Positions 27,401 to 33,743 of a stretch of 33,812 nucleotides of DNA are shown here, in pieces. Both the position numbers and the translations under genes were made by a program. Within the stretch, counting starts at the first letter, position 1. Each line of letters opens with the position of its first letter. This DNA is from Bacteroidales bacterium (GTDB lineage: Bacteria; Bacteroidota; Bacteroidia; Bacteroidales; UBA12170), in the NCBI GenBank assembly GCA_016744655.1, contig JADGDY010000038.1, positions 1 to 33,812 of the forward strand, read 5' to 3'. The notes under the pieces were generated by a model. The model was not told the origin of the DNA and did not search any database. It saw only the letters and a program-made list of their open reading frames with translations.

Positions 27401-28271
27401 GCCTTGTGGTTTATTGGGTGCCTATTTAGGTAGCACCTTAGAATTTGCTGATCGCGACCTATATTTCAGAAACCTAGATGGTGATGGCGAAATGTTTGAC
27501 CTTCCATCAGGAACTGATTTTAGAGGAAAAACCATTGTCAATAATGCGGTTTTGGCTTCTTCCATGGCCCTGGGCGGTACCATCTTACAAAACTATACTT
27601 TTGAATTATCCATTGATGGTCATGTATTCTATAAAGGAAAATCCTCTTTCGGATTCTTCCCTGCCGATGCTTTGGCATCGCAAGTAGGTTTAGATAAAGG
27701 TGCCGAAGTGGATGCTTGGTATAAAACCAAAAACTTGACTCCTCAAGATTATCTTCAAATTAAATTGGATTCCTTGTATGGCAAAATGAAGTTATACAAA
27801 GCACCTGCTGAAAAACCACATTATCATCTGGCCGAAAACCAATTGAATTTATTAGACCATTTAATAGTGGCTAAAAACCAAGGGGAATATGGTAAAGGAT
27901 ATGTGCATGCCACCAAGTTTATAAAACCTTATGAGTGGTTCTTTGCTTGTCACTTTTATCAAGATCCAGTGATGCCCGGTTCCTTGGGTGTGGAAGCCGT
28001 TTTCCAAGCCATTGAGGTATTTGCCTTACAACAAGATTTAGGAAAAGATTTTAAATCGCCCAAATTTGTTCAGCTGGCCAATAATAAAACCGTTTGGAAA
28101 TACCGCGGACAGATTTTAAGCAATGTGGAAGAAATGCATTTAGAAATTCACGTTAAAAATGTGGAGCAGCGTGGTGCACAGTTGGCCATTATTGTGGATG
28201 CTTATGTTTGGAATGGGAAAATGCGGATTTATCAGGTTGTGGATTTGGCGCTGGGGATAGAAGAAGCGTGA
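21486..28271 (+). CDS. pfaC: PUFA synthase subunit PfaC with fused acyltransferase (KS-CLF-AT-DH-DH)
   Basis: 2261 residues. Domains: ketosynthase about 1-440 (Cys196 in DAACATS, His332 in CHATGTPLGD, His369 in GHLLTAAG); chain-length-factor-like KS about 455-870, in which Cys is replaced by Glu666 (SSGEN) and both His are lost; acyltransferase about 998-1330 (FVYPGSAT; Ser1096 in GYSMGE; HHDF), corresponding to stand-alone PfaB of Shewanella-type loci; a disordered Ser/Thr/Asn linker about 1370-1450; then two FabA-like dehydratases, each a double hot-dog: about 1460-1870 with His1754 (PCHFRDDEVMAGSL, Glu1768) and 1880-2260 with His2156 (ACHFYQDPVMPGSL, Glu2170). The dehydratases would set cis double bonds by dehydration and 2,3/3,2 isomerisation. 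No C-terminal acyltransferase is present, unlike some myxobacterial Pfa3. The stop codon overlaps the first unit of a 14-bp repeat array. Confidence 0.94.
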   Translation: MTKIAIIGTSGLFPGSSTKEEFWDNLMHKKDLTGLATKEDFAADPNAFFQAEKGIVDRCYSLRGGFIRDFNFDPTDYKLPAEFLAKQDKLYQWSLYVAKEALRESGYLNKAESMDKCGLILGNLSFPTTSSHQLLSDVYTQTSEKAIQELLKDEDFKLNKNAEEKPQNEVLEYTPSAMVSEALGLGANHFSIDAACATSLYAIKLACCELLTGKADMMLAGAVCASDQLFIHMGFSIFHAYAPANAKYAPFDQQSEGLVSSEGAGMVVLKRLEDAERDGDDILGVIGGIGLSNDGRGKFLLVPNPKGQKLAFERAYHKKNISPEDTSYLECHATGTPLGDVTELNSISNFFSSEKNTPILGSVKSNMGHLLTAAGMTGLLKVLMSMQKNVIPPSINLDEAVKTDNGLMGKEHMILETTPWNDTHKQAAINSFGFGGTNAHMVVKSYQKNQEKQIPREDIALVPMSIIGMDVHFGDCTNLNDFYQTIYHGKQHFNPLPPQRWKGFEENTNLLKEYGFQDGKAPKGAYIEDFEIDLLRYKIQPKEAETLEPQQALILKVADNAIKDANLDESQNVAVLIAMESELSIHHYLARWDTGWQLKEALEQSNIELDEKQEAELEQLCKNGLYYREGDQTPSQHTSFVGNIMASRIAALWDFTGSAFTVSSGENSVFKAIEIAQNMLSLGEVDAVVVGGVDFSGGLENVLLRNKKDGVNQADKPSLSINTNDNGWLVGEGAGAIVLKKQSEAKNDRTYAVIDGIGQSQSLENGAYLEMAATGISSQDEQEQTSLLKNKPKQAVALGSVKANIGNTYAASGIASLIKASLCVHHRFIPGIPNWESPKNASDFENSNYYFPTKSHPWILQENQTKRTASVNGIDDMQINISEAKQAYTEDSSFRQSVIPRIFPLKASSEKELTLQLSALEMALESPTPFEEIAELFFQKSNDNNGSLCAVLIAKNTEELKQEIVFFHKRISQSFSNGKAIKTPRGSYFSPNPLGEKAKIAFVYPGSATAYQGLGSDLFQLFPQLHEHFKDLEKDMARFIWPDYLYPKLINKNDKKPNIHSDAIAMMSVGVFYSAAYTHLLRSFFKLEPQMAFGYSMGECSSMWYSLGVWSPDGTKEFQESPVFKNRVAGNLELLAEHLGISSEKAKENWISLVLLAPKQLIEPMVQEHDNVYLTFVNTERELVISGDKETCLAIAKKAKCKSLVIPFQNVIHHDFCKKETEALLSMHHFPIEDKPNIEFFSSISKTKLTLDSALISKNSTDVCCKEVDFPENVQSVADAGANIFIELGANATCTNWIKTILKDQDHLAVNINKKGKTDVQALFELIVQLVSHGVAIDLSMLYPEKAKGIQQRQFLKKIIPGGKPIADAIINSESQKLFSNLNTKSIVKEKAALVAANEDSYTESVTATNAEPIISNHSKTINQKSEMDTNIKDKTIPSTQATKKLGENGLRLQNYESGEQLEGKEIVYSQEDLVEFATGKIANVFGPEYAAIDTYSRRVMLPMDPYLLVSRVTGINAKLGEYKPSTMQTEYDIPYDAWFTTDRQIPWAVSVESGQCDLMLISYLGIDLQNKGKQIYRLLDCTLDFVDDLPFEGQTLRYDISINSFVNSGNNLLFFFSYRCYVEDRLVLKMDNGCAGFFSDEELAAGNGVVYSKSELAARTKIKKRYFTPLLNTDKTSYSKEDLMHLSNGDIEKCFGNESYFANGRNPSLRLPPEKILMLDRITSLDLTGGAYGLGYIEAEKDLNPNDWYFPCHFRDDEVMAGSLQAEGGGNLLRFFMLCLGLQRMTKDARYQPVFDMPQKVRCRKEVTPEDTKLIYRLEIKEIGLIPHPYVIGDLEIVSNDVVTVHFENIGLQLREKTNPKYLEETAGIPISPRSEDAVMNEKDITTFALDDLSKCFGPDFSVYDGRKVSRQPNTDLQLISRILKVDGTRGNLDQASSILAEYDVPVNPWYYEQNSNTTMPYSVLMEIALQPCGLLGAYLGSTLEFADRDLYFRNLDGDGEMFDLPSGTDFRGKTIVNNAVLASSMALGGTILQNYTFELSIDGHVFYKGKSSFGFFPADALASQVGLDKGAEVDAWYKTKNLTPQDYLQIKLDSLYGKMKLYKAPAEKPHYHLAENQLNLLDHLIVAKNQGEYGKGYVHATKFIKPYEWFFACHFYQDPVMPGSLGVEAVFQAIEVFALQQDLGKDFKSPKFVQLANNKTVWKYRGQILSNVEEMHLEIHVKNVEQRGAQLAIIVDAYVWNGKMRIYQVVDLALGIEEA

Positions 28272-28406
28272 AGCGGGAAGTACGAAGCGGGAAGTACGAA
28301 GCGGGAAGTACGAAGCAGATTTACTCTTCGAACTTCTGACTTCGAACTTCTGACTTCGAACTTCTGACTTCGAACTTCTGACTTCGAACTTCTGACTTCG
28401 AGCTTC
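28270..28406. repeat. Two opposed 14-bp tandem arrays between pfaC and pfaD
   Basis: Array 1 has three exact copies of GAAGCGGGAAGTAC (28270-28311) plus a partial copy, starting inside the pfaC stop codon. Array 2 has five exact copies of CTTCGAACTTCTGA (28326-28395) plus a diverged partial copy to 28406. The two units share a core in opposite orientation (CTTCG-ACTTC), so a transcript of the region could fold into a long hairpin. The minus-strand readings of array 2 give repetitive peptides of the EVRSQKF type, which I take to be spurious translation of a Bacteroidota intergenic satellite. Confidence 0.9.
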
Positions 28407-28449
28407 AAACAATAATTTAAAAACGAATAAGACCAATAAAAATACACAT

Positions 28450-30114
28450 ATGAATTTGAATTTTCACGGCATAGCACAAAATCTCTTCTGGAAGGGCTCG
28501 CCTCGCGATATAGTATTTGATAGCAAAAGCATACAAGAAAAACTAGAAGCCACCGATAAGCCATTATATATCATGAAGGATTTTCAGGGGCGTATTGGAG
28601 TGAGTAATTCCGGTGAGCTGGTTTCTGAAGGCAGAGGATTACAGGTTTTAGCCATGGCTAATCCTATGACGGCTGAGCAACTCGGTGACCCAAGTTTTAA
28701 GCAGTATTATGGTTTAAATTATGCCTATAAAACTGGCGCCATGGCCAATGGCATATCCTCGGAGGAATTGGTGATTGCCATGGGGAAAGCCCAGCTATTG
28801 GGTTCCTATGGTGCAGCTGGACAAGTACCAGAACGCGTATTACAAGCCATAGAGAAGATACAGACAGCCTTGCCAAATGAAGCTTATGCTTTTAACCTGA
28901 TTCATAGCCCCAATGAGGAGGCCTTGGAAGCTAAAGCGGTGGAATTATTTATTAAACATGGCGTTCATATTGTGGAAGCCTCCGCATTTTTGGCCTTAAC
29001 AGAGCATATTGTCTATTACCGTGTGGCGGGTTTAAGTCAGAATGAAGATGGTAGTATCCACATCAAGAATAAGGTGATAGCCAAAATTTCCAGAACCGAA
29101 GTGGCGGCTCCATTTATGCAGGCTCCTCCGGAATCCTTTGTACAAGCATTGCTCACAAAAGGAAAGGTTACAGCTTTGCAAGCTGAACTAGCCAAGCAAA
29201 TACCCATGGCAGATGATATTACTGTAGAAGGTGATTCTGGTGGGCATACCGATAACCGTCCTTTGGTTTCTCTCCTCCCTATTATTATTAAGCAGCGTAA
29301 CGATATGCAAGCCAAAACCCAATTTGCACAAAAGATACGTGTGGGTGCAGCAGGCGGAATTTCTACTCCAGCTTCTGCTTTAGGTGCCTTTATGATGGGT
29401 GCAGCTTATGTGGTAACTGGTTCGGTAAATCAAGCTTGTATAGAGTCTGGCACCTCGGAACATGTGCGCAAATTATTAGAAAAGGTAAGCTCAACCGATG
29501 TGATGATGGCCCCCGCTTCCGATATGTTTGAGATGGGCGTTGACTTACAGGTTTTAAAACCGGGAACCTTATTTGGACCCAGAGCCAAAAAGCTATTCGA
29601 ATATTATAAGCAATATACTTCTATTGATGATATCCCGGCAGACGAGCGATTAAAACTAGAGAAACAGGTTTTTAAGCAGCCTTTAGAGGAGATTTGGCAA
29701 TCCTGTATCGACTTCTTTGAGAAAAGAGATCCAGAGCAAATACAAAGAGCCAAGGACAATCCACACCGTAAGATGGCGCTTATTTTTAGATGGTATTTAG
29801 GCTTATCCTCCAATTGGGCCAATGCCAATACCAAAGGTCGTGAGTTGGATTATCAAATCTGGTGCGGGCCAGCCATGGGCGCTTTCAACGATTGGGTAAA
29901 AGGCACTTATTTAGAGCCTTATCAAAACCGTAAGGCAGCAGATGTGGCCATGCAAATATTACAAGGAGCAGCCTATTTATACCGCATACAAAGTCTAAAA
30001 TTGCAGGGTATCAGCTTTCCTTTGGAAATGGAGGTTGTGATTCCTAATGAGGGGATTAGCTATCCTATTATTGATAATGGGGCACTGACTAATACTAGTG
30101 CGCAGAATAATTAA
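28450..30114 (+). CDS. pfaD: PUFA synthase enoyl reductase PfaD
   Basis: 554 residues, the usual size for PfaD. FMN-dependent, NAD(P)H-using trans-acting enoyl reductase of the nitronate monooxygenase/2-nitropropane dioxygenase-like TIM-barrel family; it saturates the enoyl-ACP intermediates made on PfaA. Visible motifs: VEASAFLALTEHIVYYR near residue 176, VEGDSGGHTDNRP near 258, and the flavin/phosphate-binding GAAGGISTPASALGAFMMGA near 298, then YVVTGSVNQACIESGTS. The C-terminal PfaD-specific part contains DYQIWCGPAMGAFNDWVKG and ADVAMQILQGAAYLYR. The gene is 178 bases after pfaC, across the repeat arrays, and is followed by a good terminator, so it is the last gene of the operon. No clear promoter is visible in the gap. 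Confidence 0.95.
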   Translation: MNLNFHGIAQNLFWKGSPRDIVFDSKSIQEKLEATDKPLYIMKDFQGRIGVSNSGELVSEGRGLQVLAMANPMTAEQLGDPSFKQYYGLNYAYKTGAMANGISSEELVIAMGKAQLLGSYGAAGQVPERVLQAIEKIQTALPNEAYAFNLIHSPNEEALEAKAVELFIKHGVHIVEASAFLALTEHIVYYRVAGLSQNEDGSIHIKNKVIAKISRTEVAAPFMQAPPESFVQALLTKGKVTALQAELAKQIPMADDITVEGDSGGHTDNRPLVSLLPIIIKQRNDMQAKTQFAQKIRVGAAGGISTPASALGAFMMGAAYVVTGSVNQACIESGTSEHVRKLLEKVSSTDVMMAPASDMFEMGVDLQVLKPGTLFGPRAKKLFEYYKQYTSIDDIPADERLKLEKQVFKQPLEEIWQSCIDFFEKRDPEQIQRAKDNPHRKMALIFRWYLGLSSNWANANTKGRELDYQIWCGPAMGAFNDWVKGTYLEPYQNRKAADVAMQILQGAAYLYRIQSLKLQGISFPLEMEVVIPNEGISYPIIDNGALTNTSAQNN

Positions 30115-30166
30115 TAGGGAAATTGTATTTTTTTGTCCGCTAATTTTCGCGAATTAACATGGATTA

Positions 30167-30205
30167 AAAAGCGATGTTCATTAAAGGTGAATGTTGCTTT
30201 TTTTT
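30167..30205. terminator. Intrinsic terminator after pfaD (bidirectional)
   Basis: AAAAGC...TTCA (30167-30180) pairs with TGAA...GCTTTT (30188-30201) including several G-U pairs, with a 7-base loop and a following T tract to 30205. On the minus strand the same stem is also followed by T, so it may also serve the convergent Toprim gene. It lies 53 bases after the pfaD stop. Confidence 0.75.
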
Positions 30206-30413
30206 AATATTCGTGGAAATTACTTTCAGTATGCACGTGTTTTTTCTCGTAAAACATGAGTTATTATGTACACTTGGATTGTAAATCCGAGTGGCGGGAC
30301 CAGCTATGAAGCTGTTAGACACGTTGAAAAACGAAGCTTTCAAACCGCTTTGACTTTTATTAAATGTATTAAGCCCCAATGTAGTCCTTCAGCCAAATAT
30401 CCTATATTTATTG
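30206..30413. other. Intergenic stretch with REP-like hairpins
   Basis: Lies between the convergent pfaD and Toprim genes. It holds the near-perfect hairpin ACTTGGATT-GTA-AATCCGAGT (30272-30292, one G-T pair), the small hairpin CAGCT-ATGA-AGCTG just downstream, and CGTT-GAAA-AACG. Open frames of 60-71 codons exist on both strands but do not look like real proteins. The sequence style suggests a dispersed repeat or the remnant of a mobile element at the border of the defence-like region. Confidence 0.45.
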
Positions 30414-31466
30414 TTATTTCAGGTTGTCATTTCTGTATATTTCGATAAATATCGTTTTAATTATTTCGTCAAGGTTGTTGCCTTCTTCTTCAATCCATTC
30501 GTCTTTTTTTACTAAATTTTGAATTAAACGCTGTTGTTCGTTATCGTAGAACTCTTTTGTTAGTCCACAAATAAATTTCTCTTTGTTTTTCCATTTACTT
30601 TTATGGTATTCATCAGTTTCTGATAGTTTAGCAGGGTGAAATTGGGGTTTCAAAATTGGTGTTATGAGTTTTAACGTATGACTATTGTTTTCTAAGCTGT
30701 CAATTATCCTTTTAGCTTTTTCATAAATTATTAATCCGTCATAATCCCAGTCACCCATATAATAAATTGGGTATTTAACATCAATTAGATTTTTCAACTT
30801 ATCTACATTATAACCTCCAACATATAATAGCTCAACCTGATAATTCTCGATATAAAATGGAAATTTCAAGAAATAAAAATTCTCACATAGAATGGTTACT
30901 TTCGGGTTTTCATGTTCACAATGAAACGGTTTTAAATATTGTTGGTTATTTTCATGCGATAAATCAATGCCTATCAACTTTTCAATGGCATTGATTAAAC
31001 TAACTTTCTTTGACATATATTTACTTGACTTGAAGAACATTAATGAAACACCTTGGTCATTTTCTTTTGCTTCAATGATTTGATTTCGTAAATTATCCAA
31101 ATCTGTATTATTCCAAAAGTCTTTTATTTCAATTAGTTTAACAATATCTACTTCATCTATTCTGCTCGTATTCAGATTGATACCCAATTCCCCTAAGAAC
31201 TTAAAATATATGTCATATATAAAAACACCTTTATCGTCTACAAATTCTTTTTCATAGTGATTATCATATTTATTACCTATGATTTCTTTTATATAAATTT
31301 TATCATTCCCTATTTTATCTTTTATTATTCCTTGTCGATACAAGAATCGAAAATAATCATGATTTGCAATACTATTGCGACTGCTTGCAAGCCCTTTACT
31401 TATCTGATTTCCTTGAAAGAGTTTATGAAGTGCTCTTATATGCTGCCAATTAAGCTTTTTGTTCAT
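30414..31466 (-). CDS. Toprim-domain protein, JetD-like (Wadjet nuclease candidate)
   Basis: 350 residues from the ATG at 31466 (MNKKLNWQHIRALHKLF). The frame is open to 31532, but the shorter start removes 22 unrelated residues and overlaps the upstream gene by only 17 bases. The N-terminal part looks like winged-helix DNA binding (LHKLFQGNQISKGLASSRN...YFRFLYRQGII). The C-terminal half has a Toprim-type acidic arrangement: Glu in TILCENFYFLKFP near residue 195, then YYMGDWDYDGLIIYEKAKR with a D-x-D near 240. This matches JetD-family (DUF2220-type, topoisomerase VI/Spo11-like) nucleases that cut circular DNA in Wadjet systems. Overlap with an SMC-like ATPase gene supports this. Without a profile search the family call is an inference; another Toprim nuclease is the main alternative. 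Confidence 0.6.
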   Translation of the reverse strand: MNKKLNWQHIRALHKLFQGNQISKGLASSRNSIANHDYFRFLYRQGIIKDKIGNDKIYIKEIIGNKYDNHYEKEFVDDKGVFIYDIYFKFLGELGINLNTSRIDEVDIVKLIEIKDFWNNTDLDNLRNQIIEAKENDQGVSLMFFKSSKYMSKKVSLINAIEKLIGIDLSHENNQQYLKPFHCEHENPKVTILCENFYFLKFPFYIENYQVELLYVGGYNVDKLKNLIDVKYPIYYMGDWDYDGLIIYEKAKRIIDSLENNSHTLKLITPILKPQFHPAKLSETDEYHKSKWKNKEKFICGLTKEFYDNEQQRLIQNLVKKDEWIEEEGNNLDEIIKTIFIEIYRNDNLK

Positions 31467-33711
31467 AATAATTTTTTTCAAGGTGTTCTTCCCAATTATA
31501 GATAGTTTCAGTACTTCCTGATAAAATTGCAAATGGTGGGTTATTTATTTTATCCTCCTCATTGTTCTCATTCAGAATGTACCAATTTTGATTGTTGTTC
31601 TCATTATCATCCAAAGGTGATATTGAAAATGTAAGAAGCTGAAAATCTTCATTAGCAGCAATTGTATATAGCATATCATAATTACTTCCTAAATCTTGCG
31701 CATCGTCTATTGGCATAAAACGTATTCCTTTAGGTGGCTTGTTATGCTTATCTTTGTATATTTCTGACATCTGAGCAATGCATAATAGAGCTATTTTTGT
31801 GTAATTCTGCCCAGTACTACCTTCGTTTTCTTTTCCGTTTTTTTCCATTCTAAAATCCATTTTGAAATAGTTCATTGGATTAAGCAGCTCTAAAACGGAT
31901 TCAATTTCTTTCCTTGAATGTTTTTTGTAAATATCAAGTATTATCTTCTCAATATCCTTTTGTTTTGGAAGATTATCTAAAAACATACCTCCTGTAAAAC
32001 ACATTTGATTGTTTAATTCTCCCTTTACTTCATCGAGGAAACTTGTCGGAAAATCTGGCACATCATCAAATGTTAACTTCACTTTATGTCCTCCAGTTAT
32101 TGCAATATCTTTTTTGTCAAAAAATATCTTAATGGATTTATACTTCACATTATGTTTTTGATAAGCGTCAATAACATCTTGAAAGCGTTTTGTTAATAAT
32201 TGGACAAATAGGCTATTTATGTCTTTCGCTAAATCATTTATTTTTTGGAGATATTTTTTGATTTCTACAATAACTGATTTTTCTTCAAACTTAACATTGG
32301 AATATAAATTGGGTAAAATAGTTTCAACAAGTGTTTTATAGTTCTTTGTTTCTCTGTTAGGAGAATTGTATGCAAAATATGTTTTAGTCAAATAGCTGCA
32401 ATGTCCGTTATAAGCTTTTTCTGCTTTCTCAGACTTTTCAGGCTTTTGTGTGTATTTATCTTTTAATAGGTTTTTATCTACACCATAGTCGAATAGTTTA
32501 CATTCACCTAGTGCAGTATCATACTCATTGACAGCTGTTTTAAGATGTTCTTTGAGCTTTTCTATTTCTCCTTCAATCCTGCTTTCGACTTTTATTTTTT
32601 CTCTTAGAATTTGATTTATGTACTCTGTTTTATCACTGGTTTTATTTAACCTATTAGTAAAATCAATACTTACCTTATTGTACCTATTATCTATTTGTAA
32701 TTCAATCAATTCATGTACAATTTCATTAAGTTCAACACTTAGTCCGTTTATTTTAAGTTGTTTGTCATTTTGTTTGTTGATACTGAGAAACTCTTCCAGC
32801 TTTTTCTTTTGAGTTTTTAGCTCTGTTAGTTCTTTCTCTTGGGTAATTAGCTGCTCGTTTTTGTTAGTCCATTTTCTATAATCTACATTGATAATATCTT
32901 TCTCCTCATAACGTTGTATTAGTTTATTGAAGTTGTCAAGATTTGATATTTCATCGAAAATTTTGGAGTAAGTTTCTTTGAAAATATGGTCTCTATGAGT
33001 ATAAAAAGTGAATATTTTCCTATTGTCATATTCACTTATAATTCGGTGTAAATCAACCAACTTTTTCTGTTCCGCTTTTTGCTCTTTTATTTTTTCATCA
33101 GTTTTTTCTGCATAGAGTTTAATCTTGCCTTGTGCATTTTGAGTATTCAAAAAGTAGGTATCCCTGTATTCTATAAATTCATAAACACCAGAAAGGTTTA
33201 ACCAAAAACCATTTTCTTCTTTTGTTATATTTTCTTCTGAATTAAGAATCAGCAGCAATTCATCAGGATTTGGAATGTACTTTTTGTTTTTCTTGCTTTC
33301 CGGTTTACTTAAATAGAGTTCAAAATAATGCGCAATAACACATTCTTGGATTTCATCAAATGTACGGGTGGCTAAACGGTCAACTGACCATTTTATTAAA
33401 GAATTATCCTTGGCTAAATTAGAGAATGCTTTTAGTGAGTTTAGTGCATTGATTTCATTGTCAATTTCTTTTTTCTTGAAAGTGTATTCCTCTTCTCCTT
33501 CGTTAAAACTTTTAGCCCAAGCCGATTTGCGAAAATCGACCAAAAAATTTGTATTTGTGTTAGACTTTTCAGTCAAATACGTTTCAAATTTTAAAATCTC
33601 ATTTTTACGGTTGTAAAATTCAAAAGACTGCGTTACTGCTTCCAGTGAATTAAAATCATTGAGCAAATCCTCTATTGTTTGAATATCTTTATATAAGGGC
33701 ATTACTCTCAA
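31450..33711 (-). CDS. SMC/MukB-like coiled-coil ATPase, C-terminal part (JetC-like)
   Basis: 753 residues counted from a TTG at 33711; there is no ATG near the true 5' end, so this is the visible C-terminal part of a longer protein. About residues 200-420 are long charged coiled coils. Near the C-terminus, EGSTGQNYTKIALLCIAQM is an ABC signature-like motif followed by a Walker-B-like strand and acids, GIRFMPIDDAQDLGSNYDML, and a final strand LLTFSISP, the order found in SMC/MukB heads. The Walker A half is not in the window. The second Walker B acid is Asp where SMC proteins usually have Glu. The stop lies 17 bases inside the Toprim gene, implying coupled translation. The frame is interrupted upstream (see the fragment at 33744). 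Low GC compared with the pfa genes suggests transfer. Role in plasmid or phage defence is inference. Confidence 0.6.
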   Translation of the reverse strand: MRVMPLYKDIQTIEDLLNDFNSLEAVTQSFEFYNRKNEILKFETYLTEKSNTNTNFLVDFRKSAWAKSFNEGEEEYTFKKKEIDNEINALNSLKAFSNLAKDNSLIKWSVDRLATRTFDEIQECVIAHYFELYLSKPESKKNKKYIPNPDELLLILNSEENITKEENGFWLNLSGVYEFIEYRDTYFLNTQNAQGKIKLYAEKTDEKIKEQKAEQKKLVDLHRIISEYDNRKIFTFYTHRDHIFKETYSKIFDEISNLDNFNKLIQRYEEKDIINVDYRKWTNKNEQLITQEKELTELKTQKKKLEEFLSINKQNDKQLKINGLSVELNEIVHELIELQIDNRYNKVSIDFTNRLNKTSDKTEYINQILREKIKVESRIEGEIEKLKEHLKTAVNEYDTALGECKLFDYGVDKNLLKDKYTQKPEKSEKAEKAYNGHCSYLTKTYFAYNSPNRETKNYKTLVETILPNLYSNVKFEEKSVIVEIKKYLQKINDLAKDINSLFVQLLTKRFQDVIDAYQKHNVKYKSIKIFFDKKDIAITGGHKVKLTFDDVPDFPTSFLDEVKGELNNQMCFTGGMFLDNLPKQKDIEKIILDIYKKHSRKEIESVLELLNPMNYFKMDFRMEKNGKENEGSTGQNYTKIALLCIAQMSEIYKDKHNKPPKGIRFMPIDDAQDLGSNYDMLYTIAANEDFQLLTFSISPLDDNENNNQNWYILNENNEEDKINNPPFAILSGSTETIYNWEEHLEKNYYEQKA

Positions 33712-33743
33712 TAATTCCTTTTCTGTTTTTTCTTTTTCAACTT

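Noticed and set aside
28270-28406. CRISPR-like array
   Set aside because: Units are only 14 bp and directly adjacent with no spacers, and no cas gene is present.
28140-28564. Minus-strand open frames with repetitive EVRSQKF-type peptides
   Set aside because: They are the antisense translation of the 14-bp CTTCGAACTTCTGA array plus the ends of pfaC and pfaD. Period and content are explained by the DNA repeat.
30164-30448. Short open frames on both strands after pfaD
   Set aside because: They overlap each other, the pfaD terminator and REP-like hairpins, and their translations show no protein-like pattern.
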